Origin: Symbiodinium microadriaticum
Taxonomy: Eukaryota > Sar > Dinophyceae > Suessiales > Symbiodiniaceae
Assembly: GCA_001939145.1 (NCBI GenBank)
Contig: LSRX01000261.1
Location: 265,540-329,539 of the forward strand
Direction: 5' to 3'
DNA: 64,000 bases
The notes beneath the pieces were generated by a model. The model saw only the letters and a program-made list of their open reading frames with translations, was not told the DNA's origin and ran no database searches. Below, one piece after another: positions 54,878-64,000 of the stretch (positions within the stretch are counted from its first letter, which is position 1; each line of letters starts with the position of its first letter). The translations under genes were made by a program, and so were the position numbers.

Positions 54878-55044
54878 TACTCAATCCCAGTGCTGCAACA
54901 CCCCCCGCCCTCGCCATTAAAAAAAAAAAACGGGTCCCGGCCTGGCATCAGGCCGCCAGGAGGCAGGGGAGCCTCTGAGGGCCTCGGCAACCAAAGCGGC
55001 TCAACCTTCAGAAGTCGATCCAGGCCCGGAGCGGTACGATATAA

Positions 55045-55130
55045 TACAATATAAATATAAATACAAATACAAATACAAATACAAATACAAATACAAATAC
55101 AAATACAAATACAAATATAAATATAAACAT
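55045..55130. repeat. (ATACAA)n hexanucleotide array
   Basis: About twelve ATACAA units with ATATAA edges. Confidence 0.9.
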
Positions 55131-55934
55131 AAACATATATTATGATCTAAACCTAATCTAACCCACTATAACATAGTTTAACATGTAAACAATGTTACGT
55201 GTGTAACAAGACCTGGGCCCCATGCGCATCGCTGAAGGGTGGCCGCAGGAACTCTGCCTTCCATTCTTCGGGCAAGGCCTCCCGAGTCGACAATATCATA
55301 AAAAAAATACAATGATGGGGCAAAAGTATATGATAATAAAGTATAGTGTGGTATAATATGTTCGTATGCTATAAATTAGATAATATAGTATACTGTAGTA
55401 TAATATTCGTATACTATAGCTATAACAGAATAACATGCTCGCCGAAAGGCTCTCTTGTACGACACATTGTAGCCTCAACGCAACTAGATGGCTTCTTCGG
55501 ACGAACTCGTTACTCCCTGCCTCCTCAGCCAAAGGTCTGCTGTAGTCCGTATCTGCGGCTTTGCAGGTTGAACAGCGAGGCCCCGAAACAGCAACAATGC
55601 TAAACCCTGTGAAGTTCGGAGCTCGACAAACCGAAACAGCATGTACACCTTAGCAACTTGGCCACACAGACAATGTGAGCACGAGCCCTCAGAATCACCA
55701 TACCATGGGCACCATCTCGAACGAGCAGTGGTCCTAAGCCCATGTCCGTGCTGTCCGGCCGTCGTCGCTGGCCAGCCGTCGGCGTTCTGCCCGTCGATGG
55801 AAGAAGGCGCACAGGTGCGCTCGGGGACAGGCCTGATAGAAAGCTGGTTCTGGGATGTTTTGGGGCTTCAAACGCCCGTGCTTAACCGAGATGCGGTTCC
55901 TGTGCCACCCTGCTAACACTTGCACGAAAAGCCA

Positions 55935-56855
55935 TCATGTCTGCATGAAGACCGTGACGGCACCGCAAACCTCCCATGACCCAATGTTACGAGTAGCGCC
56001 AGACCCCACCTGCCTTGGAGCGCACATCACGGCAGACCACGGTTCTGGCAGCATGAGGCTCTTGGATCTTCGCTTTTGAGACGATGAGATGCTGGGCTCT
56101 GAAAAACTGTGGGACTTCTGACTGAGCGCTTGTGCCGATGGTGCTCTGCTGCGCCCACTGGGGAAAACCCAAGAGTTTGGGTTTTTGTGCACAGGAAGCT
56201 CCGGGCAATGAGTTCCTATAGATGTGTCGCCTTCGAAGAGCAAACCGAAACCGCCGAGGCCGCCAGCCTGAAGTAGCGCGGATGGTAGAGCTGCTCTTTG
56301 GCACCGTGCGCATAGGGACAGCGCAAGCCCTGGCTCCAGAAAACTTTGGGCTTGAGGTGCGGAGTTCGAGACTTCAGGGTCCTGGACGTTGAACTTCAAA
56401 AGCTCGCTAAGGTCTAGATCAGGGGCTGCATCGGGGGCTCTAGCGAGGGGGGTTTGTGCAAGCCAGCATGGATTGGGACTGCCCTGCTTACTTGTCAGGT
56501 ACGCTGCTTCGTTCTTCTTCTCTTGGGATCTCTGAAAAAACGGCAACTCCAGCCTTCGGGCAGCGCTCGTGGTACGGCAAGCTGGGGTCCTGCGAAGACT
56601 GGCTGAGCCACATGTCCGAAAAGCCTGAACCCTCACCCCTTTTTCAGTACCGACAGCAGCGATACGATGACCACTACAACAGCAATAGCACGCTGCAGAG
56701 CCATTTGGCTGGATCATGCGGCGCTTTCTGAGCAGAGCACTTTCTTGGCCCAGTGTGGGCACGGCTGCGGCCCGTAGCCGATGGAGACGTGGCGCCGGGC
56801 ATCCTCTGCAGGAAAAGAAGGCACGCATCTGTGCGAACCTCATTCTTGCACCCAT
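55935..56855 (-). CDS. long open frame, doubtful
   Basis: A 306-codon minus frame. Its middle part (LDLSELLKFNVQDPEVSNSA, about 56360-56430) looks protein-like, while the ends are Arg/Ser/Cys-rich. Plus-strand frames compete across 56456-56731. It is possibly one or two exons inside a chance frame. Confidence 0.3.
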   Translation of the reverse strand: MGARMRFAQMRAFFSCRGCPAPRLHRLRAAAVPTLGQESALLRKRRMIQPNGSAACYCCCSGHRIAAVGTEKGVRVQAFRTCGSASLRRTPACRTTSAARRLELPFFQRSQEKKNEAAYLTSKQGSPNPCWLAQTPLARAPDAAPDLDLSELLKFNVQDPEVSNSAPQAQSFLEPGLALSLCARCQRAALPSALLQAGGLGGFGLLFEGDTSIGTHCPELPVHKNPNSWVFPSGRSRAPSAQALSQKSHSFSEPSISSSQKRRSKSLMLPEPWSAVMCAPRQVGSGATRNIGSWEVCGAVTVFMQT

Positions 56856-57110
56856 GTCTGTCGCCCTCTGTTCTTTACCATCTGTGTGCGAAAAGTTGTC
56901 ATTTCACCACGTGCCGATGCCCTGGAAGGTCTTGTTCGAGACGGGACTCGTTTTGACAGCGGTCTGGTCGTCGGTTCTCGTGTCCTTGAGACACCTTCTC
57001 TTAGCTGGGATCGTCTCCTTAGAGCTTTCGAACAGCTTTCATCGACATATTGCTGCGGCAGCAACACCTCGTACACAGATTCTCACGCTGCGTGGTCCTC
57101 AGCACGCTAA
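56781..57110 (+). CDS. 109-codon ORF, product not recognised
   Basis: ATG 56781 to a stop at 57108-57110. The second half reads ISPRADALEGLVRDGTRFDS, GLVVGSRVLETPSLSWDRLL and RAFEQLSSTYC, with normal composition. It could be a single-exon gene or a terminal exon. Confidence 0.4.
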   Translation: METWRRASSAGKEGTHLCEPHSCTHVCRPLFFTICVRKVVISPRADALEGLVRDGTRFDSGLVVGSRVLETPSLSWDRLLRAFEQLSSTYCCGSNTSYTDSHAAWSSAR

Positions 57111-57522
57111 CCGGAAGAAACACCAAAAGCAGTGAGGAAAAATGCAAAACAGACTGCTTCACTATTGCCAGTGTTGTCTTCATGGCAGGAAAAGGCGCGG
57201 AAACAAAAACGCAAGGAAAAAAAAACGACAAAAACACGCAGCAAACAGCGACAGGTAGAGCCTCTAAAACGAAACGGGACCATAAATATGCCAACTCGAC
57301 GGGACAAAGGCAATTATGAAAAAACAAAGATAAAACAACAACACTAGAATATAAATTTTTCAGAAGGCGAAAGAACTTGAGAGTGACGAAACACTGAATA
57401 TACCAGAAATGTTGAGAAAAAGAGAGCCGAACCCTGATAGCCCGCAGAGGCTAGGTCTGATTCTGCTTGGCCATGGCTCGTCGCTGTTGATTTCCCCATT
57501 GCCCACTCGTTTTGAAGTTGTT

Positions 57523-57556
57523 GTCGTTTAGGGTTTAGGGTTTAGGGTTTAGGGCT
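57523..57556. repeat. short TTTAGGG tract
   Basis: Four to five TTTAGGG units on the plus strand. Confidence 0.9.
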
Positions 57557-57650
57557 TAATTCGTATTAAGCTTGCAGAGAGTCGTGTGCCATGTCATATA
57601 AAAAGCTGCATCAAACAAACTGTTACAATCTGCGAAGTCGAGACTGCCGC

Positions 57651-57770
57651 CTGGTAGTTGTGGGCATAGACGCAAGTCTGCCAGTCGTGCTGCACCCCGA
57701 TGGGGCACCAGAGCGTCTTGTACTTGTACCTCACAGCTGTGTGGGCTTCGGGGCAAATGGGGCGCCACAG
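57651..57770 (-). CDS. exon encoding a plant-type CCCH zinc finger
   Basis: Minus frame RYKYKTLWCPIGVQHDWQTC then VYAHNYQ, ending CTACCAG before GCGGCAG (GC donor). The spacing C-x5-H-x4-C-x3-H matches the second finger of plant RR-TZF proteins, which bind RNA and act in mRNA turnover. An upstream Cys/His (PICPEAH) may belong to the first finger. The upstream border is approximate and the remaining exons were not found. Confidence 0.5.
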
Positions 57771-58124
57771 TCCAGAAGGCACATGAAGAAGTCTTCGGTC
57801 AACGCCTCGGGAACCTGGCAGGATCCGCTTCAGAAGCAGCGAAACTGCAAGCACCACGACAGCCCGGCCTGCTGCTCTTGTTCAGCTGTCAGCAGCTCTG
57901 TGGCGCACTCCTGGCAAAGCTGCCGCAGACTTCATTCACTCTGCCACTACAACCCGACATGGAGAGTCTAAACCAAGATAGAAGTGTCTGAAGTGTTCGG
58001 CATGCAGCACGAACTGCAAAAGCAGAACACCAACATGCTGTGGCCCGAGGTCGAGTGGTTGACCTGTCGAATGTGTTGATGATGACAAGCGTACGACGAT
58101 AAACGATATGAGAACAGCAAGAAA

Positions 58125-60690
58125 TCAAACGTGAGTCCCCCATGCTTCCTTTGCATTCTCGCGATGAAGCTGAGTCTGCACATCTAGGGTCGAAATATCT
58201 TCGAAGCCCCATTTAGGACATGCCGTTTTCGGCGGGAAGACATGAAAAGTTTTAAAGCCGAAAGAGACAACAAAACCGACAAACGACCGCGATGGAGGGC
58301 CCGATACATGCTCCATCTGCAAGTGCGTCAGGTGCAGAGGTGCCACCTCTCCCGCCACCCTCTGGTAGGAGTAGCCGGTGAGAGGCGTGCTTTCCTCATT
58401 CAAGCGTTGAATTAAGAACTCGTTGCAATCGCGGCCTTTCGCACGCGCTTCCTCCCGGCCATATAGGCGCAAACCTCGGGCTCCGTACGCCTGGTACGGG
58501 TGCGCTCTCAAGACACTTTGGCTGGCATAGGTCCCATAGAGGACATATTCGGAGACACGCTCGAAGCCCTCAGCAATGCCGAGGATCTTTACCGGCCAAG
58601 GCTCTGCACATTCCGTGCCAACGTTGGTCTCAATCAGATTCAACATCTGGCGCAGAACCCCTTTGTTGAAGACCATGTGGTGTGCAATCCAGGTTCCTCC
58701 CTTGCGCGGCTGAGTGGGCTCCATCTTGAGGATATGCCGGGTGCTCGAATCGTAGGCTTCCTGATGCATGTCAGAAAGGTACTTCTCCTGCAGCGGCGCG
58801 ACGTAGCACTGCGTGCTGATGGGATCTGTCAGCGGCCAAGGTTCGAGCACAATCAGATCCGCATCCCACACACAGAAGTTCTCAGAGATCCCCTCAATGC
58901 ACTGCCCCGCTCCCAGCTTTAGGAGCTGCTGCCACCACCAGCCGAAGTCGCGCGGGCTCTTCGTTCCCTTCCAAGCTTGCTTCAGGTCCTCTCTGCTGAA
59001 GTTAAAGGTCTTCTGGAAGTAGGACTCCTCATCAACGAAGGAAATCTTGCCACGCGGGAGGCTCCACTCCACCATAACCTCCGAGACAGCCTTCCTTGCC
59101 TCCTGCCGGCAGACAATGTAGATTTGCCTGGGTGCATAGTGTGAAAAGATGCCCTCGAGGACAGTGCGTGTGAAGGGCCCCATGGCTTTCAACGGAATCA
59201 CGAAGTCCATGGAGGGCACCCGCACGTCCTTCCTGGAATCTGGTAGGATTAGCTGCAGCTCAAAGGAGAAGAGGGCAATGCAGACGGACGCAAGCATGGA
59301 CAGCGTCAAGGTGCTTCCGGCCACCAAGACCCCAGACGAGCTGGCGAGGGATCCCACGACGAGGGGGATCACAACGTCTGCAGAGGAGTTGAAGAAGCGA
59401 CAGGCATTCATGAAGCTCTTGCTGCGCTCTTTGGGTGCATGCAGGATGGACAGGGCAATGGCCGCACCGGCACTCAGGCCGCAGGCAAGGCCCAGGAGAC
59501 TGGCCCCCTGCACGTAGAAGCCCATCCCCGGCATGCAGAGAACCTGAATTCCGACAGCGGAAAGCAGCACGGAGACCAAGACCAGCGGAAGGATACCAAG
59601 GCATTCCATCAACCAACCACCCAAGGGAGCAGCGACCAAAGAATCCATCTGCGACATGAAGGCCACGTTGCCCACGAAGCTCGTGGAGATCTCATTCTCG
59701 GCGCCAATCAAGGGAATCAAGAACTTCTGAGCCTCCCTGGCGATGGCCATCGTGAAGATGAGGAAGCAAACCTTTGCGAACTGCCACGAGATCCACGAAA
59801 ACCTTGATGAATTTTGGCTTGAGGCTGGTACCGCTGGCAACCTTGGCGGTGGCAACACTTGCGAAGTGCCTTGAGTGGAGCTCGCAGCCTCGAGGTCCTG
59901 CGCCTCCTTCGGCGTCGAGGCCTCGGAGTCTGCAGACTCCTGGTGCAGCTTCTGCATCCTCCGGTTCCTCCGGCCCTGCAGTGCACTGCTGCAGGTTAGC
60001 AGGAGGATCAGGCCGGCGTAGAGCAAGAAGCCCCCGCCGCACAAGAAGCCGAGGTTGGTGTAAACCGTGCAGTCCACAAAGGAGGTCACGCAGGCAGCCG
60101 CCGCGATGCCGACAATGTTGGAGGCACTCACCCAGCCTGACACGAAGGCCTGCTCATCTCCCACTTCTTCTGCCTGGTAGAAGGTTCTTGCGACCACATG
60201 CCTCAGTCTAAAGTTTGGATAGCCGGCACACGACGGGCGGTTTGGGCATGGAGAGCTGGCATACCCTAACGGCCCTAACAAAAACATGCTGCACTCCTTT
60301 GCATGCAGGCCGCAGGGACTGGGCAAAGCCCACGAGGCCTGCGGCCCCTGTCAGGCCGTGGAGGTGCAGCTGGGGCGCAGTGAGCACCCCACCAAGAACT
60401 ACGCCCATCAAGCCCGTGGAGGCAGCCACGATGCACCTCGGCTCTGCGGCGGTCGCCGGTCAGCAGAGCAATACAGACAAAGAGAGAAAGGGTTGAGGGG
60501 AAATCTGCGGTGTCTAAACTGCGGCAACCGCGGCGCATCAGCCAGGGATGGAGCACACTTGCGAGTTTAAAGGCAACCAGGTTTGCAAAGACCAGGCCCA
60601 AGCCGAAGCTGCCAGCGACCAGACCAGCACTGCTCGCACCGCCAATGCCAGCAGACACGATGTACTGCGGCGCGGCGACGATCAGCAAAC
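58125..60690 (-). CDS. MFS transporter fused to a DUF6492-like glycosyltransferase domain
   Basis: Exons 60529-60690, 60293-60443 and 58125-60207, joined in consistent phases (1, then 2) by two introns of 85 nt each. The first uses a GT donor, the second a GC donor whose intron starts with GTTAGGG-like sequence. The N-terminal part is hydrophobic with many Gly/Ala helices (AGIGGASSAGLVAGSFGLGL, GLMGVVLGGVLTAPQL, GWVSASNIVGIAAAACV). A hydrophilic loop (about 59860-59990) separates it from a second helix set (VGNVAFMSQMDSLVAAPLGG and on to about 59230), as in Major Facilitator transporters. Residues after about 59200 change character: DFGWWWQQLLKLGAGQ, CVWDADLIVLEPW (DxD-like), GGTWIAHHMVFNKGVLRQM and FERVSEYVLYGTYASQS. 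These resemble DUF6492, a glycosyltransferase-like family. The 5' exon(s) were not found. The arrangement suggests transport and sugar transfer in one membrane protein. Confidence 0.72.
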
Positions 60691-60900
60691 CTGTGCAAGG
60701 CACGCACCATTCGTGGCAGCAGTCGTCGTACTCGAAAGACCTATCTTACATGCGTCGAACATACTGAGCCCTATCCATGGCAATAGGCTGAAGCTCCATT
60801 GAACATGTAACATTTCCGTACCGAAAGCTGTCGTCATGAGCAAACTGCCGACAAACGATGATGGTGTACCAGAGACTTGTCTGTGGTAAGCAGGCGTGCT

Positions 60901-61107
60901 TCACGCAGGAGCTCCGACATTCATTGCACACGATTCCGTGCAAGTGAAAGAAGTCATGCTCGCAGCCAAGTGACAGATCAGGAGTAACCCAGCATTTTTC
61001 TTTTCAAGCTTTTCCATTAGTTCTGCAATGGCGCAGACCCGCAGGTAGAAGCCGAAAGTGTTTTGTCCCTCTTTTCTGCGGTTTCTCGCATATACAAGCA
61101 CATGCAT
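60901..61107 (-). CDS. candidate exon upstream of the transporter gene
   Basis: Minus frame GFYLRVCAIAELMEKLEKKN continues to a stop at 60901. A neighbouring frame at 60746-60943 (TIIVCRQFAHDDSFRYGNV) is also protein-like. Either could hold the missing 5' part of the transporter, without proof. Confidence 0.3.
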   Translation of the reverse strand: MHVLVYARNRRKEGQNTFGFYLRVCAIAELMEKLEKKNAGLLLICHLAASMTSFTCTESCAMNVGAPA

Positions 61108-61119
61108 GCATATCCGTTT

Positions 61120-61640
61120 TCATGCTCAAATACATACGCACACGCACACACACACACACACCTCTCGATCTGCATGCAGATGTGTGTTCTTTCTGTTTTT
61201 CGTTCTCTGTAGACGCACACTCTCTATCTATACAGCCTAAAGCTGCCTGTGTGAATATATACTGACACCACAGCTCTTTCTCTCTCGCTCTCACTTTCAA
61301 TATATTTTGTGCCCATAATAGTCTTACATTTCCTCTTTGTATTCTCTACCTATACCATGTACACACTTTGTCTATGTTACATACATGTAAACAATAAATG
61401 TACATATACATTTTTCGTGCGGCATTTATGCATAAACACACGTGTGTAATCATATCAGGAGGTTGACGGCCTTCTCATCGACATATGGACGCACTGATGT
61501 TCAGAGAATATCCGCTAGATTTTAGAGCTGTCGCTTGGAGTGCCTAGTAACTAGTTCTCGTACTGAGACTAGGCCGAACTGCTGAGGGCTTGAAAGAAGC
61601 ATTAGAACATAGTGAGTCGCCCCAAACCTCGCCTGGATGT
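61120..61640. other. no gene seen
   Basis: CA/CT-rich and mixed AT sequence without repeats longer than about 20 bp or exon-like islands. Confidence 0.5.
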
Positions 61641-61674
61641 GTCGAGTGCGAGTGCCAAAAACAATATCAATATA

Positions 61675-61728
61675 TATATGTATATGTATATATGTATCTA
61701 TAAGTAAAAAAACATATACATCTACATC

Positions 61729-61759
<31 letters not shown>

Positions 61760-61766
61760 GCATATG

Positions 61767-61819
<53 letters not shown>

Positions 61820-61820
61820 G

Positions 61821-61888
<68 letters not shown>

Positions 61889-62184
61889 CATATATATATA
61901 TATATGCATTTGTATCTTTATGTTTATATAAATACTGGTATATTTAGCCATGCTTTTATACATTGCTATAGTTTCTATATCTGCATGTATGTATGTATGT
62001 ATGTGTGTATGTATGTATGTATGTATGTATGTATGCATGCATGTATGAATGTATGAATGTATGAATGTATGTATGTATGTATGTATGTATGTATGTATGT
62101 ATGTTCGCATATTCAAGGTACATATGCTCCTTATGTACCATAGGACATGTACGCCATATCTTTGTGCACACACACACACACTTC

Positions 62185-62215
<31 letters not shown>

Positions 62216-62310
62216 CTCTATCTCTCTATCTCTATCTCTATCTCTATCTCTATCTCTATCTCTATCTCTATCTCTATCTATCTATCTATCTATCTATATA
62301 TATATATATA
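61675..62310. repeat. (CATATA)n, (GTAT)n, (CTAT)n and (CTCTAT)n arrays
   Basis: 61720-61890 nearly perfect (ACATAT)n; 61985-62105 (GTAT)n; 62185-62300 (CTAT)n and (CTCTAT)n. Confidence 0.95.
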
Positions 62311-62459
62311 TACAGAAAGGTACGCCTTTTCAACTCTCCTTTCCCAACATCCCCCCTCCAGGCCGCTCCACTCTCTATATATGTATATATATATATATAT
62401 GTATGTACTTGTGGACTGGTGGATATATATGTATATATATGTTTGTGTGTGTATCGAGC

Positions 62460-62565
62460 TTGCCGACCCTGACTCCTCGAATCCATCGCTTCTGGGCTTT
62501 GTTGGCCGGCTTTGGCAGCTTTGTCCTTGCGCCCACCATGCTGCACGTATGTCCCGGAAGGCGTC
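62460..62565 (-). CDS. candidate exon, product not recognised
   Basis: Minus frame MVGARTKLPKPANKAQKRWI continues RGVRVGKLDTH. Basic and protein-like; all three minus frames are open. Confidence 0.3.
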
Positions 62566-62607
62566 CACTTTGCTTGGAGGTAAGACAGCACGATGGGACG
62601 CACGTCC

Positions 62608-62830
62608 TCATATATACTTGCTAAGCTTAGAGGCATGCATGGCCAATTGTTGCTTTGACGTATTCGACGATTCGACCATGAGAAGAGCCCTCCTTGTCTT
62701 CGTCCGATATGCCTTGTCAGTGCCAGACTCGCCCTCGTACTTGGAGATGTCGCTCTCCCATTCTTGCAGAGCCGAAAACCCCGACTCGCGCCCACGGAAT
62801 TTCGGGGAGAGCAGGTGAGTGCTCTGTTCG
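62608..62830 (-). CDS. gag-like fragment of a retrotransposon (tentative)
   Basis: Minus frame FSALQEWESDISKYEGESGT is followed by KAYRTKTRRALLMVES, NTSKQQLAMHASKLSKYI and a stop at 62608. The W-E-x-YE-x-SG ... L spacing resembles the gag-type region of dinoflagellate Copia elements. It lies between microsatellites, with no terminal repeats recognised. Confidence 0.35.
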
Positions 62831-62942
62831 CCTGTTCCGGACGAAACTCCCGCCAAAGGAGCCTCCAGAGAAAGGCCCATCCTGACGGCGTATCCCATAT
62901 ACACACGCTGCATATCTGCATGCATGTGCACGTATGTCTGTC

Positions 62943-63017
62943 TGTATGTATGTATGTATGTATGTATGTATGTAGCACACGTTCACTATGATGTTTCTTT
63001 CTCTCTCTCTCTCTATA

Positions 63018-63053
<36 letters not shown>

Positions 63054-63330
63054 CATGTGCATACACTATGTGTTTGTGTTCACCCCACGCGTGTATATGT
63101 GTGTAGTGTAGTGTATGTATATATGCACATACAATTTCTGTGTATAGAAAATGTACGCTTTTGTACATGTAAATAAAGACCGTATATATCTTTCTTCACG
63201 TACACGCAGACACACATATAAATATCAATATATATATATATATGTGTGTGTGTGCATATGTGTATGTGTATGTGCATGTGCATGTGCATGCGCATGTGCA
63301 TGTGTATGCGTATGTATGTATATATACATA
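62943..63330. repeat. (GTAT)n, (CT)n, (TA)n and TG-rich arrays
   Basis: 62943-62972 (GTAT)n; 62998-63050 CT then TA; 63228-63325 TA, TG and GCATGT repeats. Confidence 0.9.
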
Positions 63331-63847
63331 TATATATATAATGAATATCTGTTTAGTGAACACCAAGATGAACAATTACATACTTATACTTATGTATACA
63401 TGCACAGGCACGGACAAACGTATGTGTATGTATGCATATATATATATATGTATATACACATCTTTATATGTTTCTCTCTATGCAGCATATTTGCAGCATG
63501 TCAGCCAGAGCCAGAACCGGTACTTTGCAGCATTTACGGAGCGCAGTATTTGCAGCTTTTCCAGAGCTCCACTTGCCGTGTTTTGCAATGTTGGCAGCAC
63601 GGCAGCTGTATTTTGAAACTTTGCCCGGTCCTCGGACGCTCCAAATGCTGTTTTGCACACCGCTTCAACCGAACCGAAGCCAACCACAAACCCTGAAACA
63701 ACAAGCTTACGCCAACAAGCAAAGGCATCCTAGTTTAACCATCAAGGTCTCGAGACAAGTCGAGTGGTTTAACACGAGTTTTTCAAGCAGCATACGCCTC
63801 CACAGGCATGCATCACCGCGTTGGGCAACAGAAGGGTCACCCACACG

Positions 63848-64000
63848 TGCAAGGACACACTGGAGCCTGCTTTGCCGAGTCGTACAGACTTGGGACCTTT
63901 GATAACAGCCAGGCCCAACATCACGATTAGTATGACCGCGGCTGCGACTACTGCTTTCCCAATGTGCCACATCATCTGCCCAAGGCTGTCCGGGTCCACA
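63848..64000 (-). CDS. exon with a membrane segment, cut by the window end
   Basis: Minus frame enters from the right edge (DPDSLGQMMWHIGKAVVAAA), passes through a hydrophobic helix (VVAAAVILIVMLGLAVI) and continues GPKSVRLGKAGSSVSLHV. Possible donors are GC at GGCAAAGCAG or GT after TTGCAC. Likely part of a membrane protein that continues outside the window. Confidence 0.5.

Noticed and set aside
1..64000. CRISPR arrays, bacterial operons, promoters with -10/-35 boxes, rho-independent terminators
   Set aside because: The tandem repeats here have no unique equal-length spacers, and the gene structure is eukaryotic with introns, so bacterial signals would be chance.
1..64000. tRNA, rRNA or snRNA genes
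   Set aside because: No cloverleaf B-box pattern or rRNA core sequence caught my eye; a covariance search (tRNAscan, Rfam) would be needed to exclude small RNAs.

Overview
The window looks like nuclear DNA of a dinoflagellate, most likely related to the Symbiodiniaceae or Polarella (inference). The support is: a protein of RCC1-like repeats built on FAAILVDGSVVTWG behind a ubiquitin-like N-terminus; fragments resembling dinoflagellate Copia-type elements with a USP (ubiquitin hydrolase) module; TTTAGGG-type telomere-like repeats; very many microsatellites; and exon borders that use GC and GA donors as well as GT. Two long N gaps (4482-5026, 40970-41500) and three single Ns lie in or beside repeats.

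Layout. Few genes are long open frames. The clear ones are on the minus strand: NOT3 of the CCR4-NOT complex (18620-20602), a DUF2804 protein (28417-29616), an RCC1-like repeat protein (36899-38320), and a membrane transporter fused to a DUF6492-like glycosyltransferase domain (58125-60690). The other coding signal sits in small GC-rich exon islands of about 40-250 bp. These have AG acceptors, GT/GC/GA donors and often matching phases. They assemble into an ankyrin-repeat gene (14643-16750), a 78-codon three-exon gene (41677-43286), a putative polytopic membrane protein (22560-24039), and several unrecognised genes (4052-6255, 7177-9660, 20938-21908, 26347-28085, 35195-35436 and 35698-36332). 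From about 14.6 kb to 45 kb almost all models point to the minus strand, as expected for dinoflagellate unidirectional gene clusters.

An old retroelement-like mosaic occupies 45930-48691. It has a gag/RT-associated region and a USP-like domain broken across frames on the plus strand, and a second element-type domain on the minus strand. Between the exon islands are arrays of (CATA)n, (ACAT)n, (AGT)n, (CAT)n, (TATAG)n, (GTAC)n and a perfect hexamer array of about 112 copies.

Two patterns deserve follow-up. First, many introns seem to begin with a G-rich TTTAGGG-like arm and end with a C-rich CCCTAAA-like arm, so exon islands are flanked C-arm/exon/G-arm whatever the strand. Second, four candidate introns of only 22-30 nt start with GC, end with AG, each contain an in-frame stop, and restore the reading frame when removed. 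All exon models were read by eye, without transcripts or database searches, and should be treated as hypotheses unless high confidence is given.
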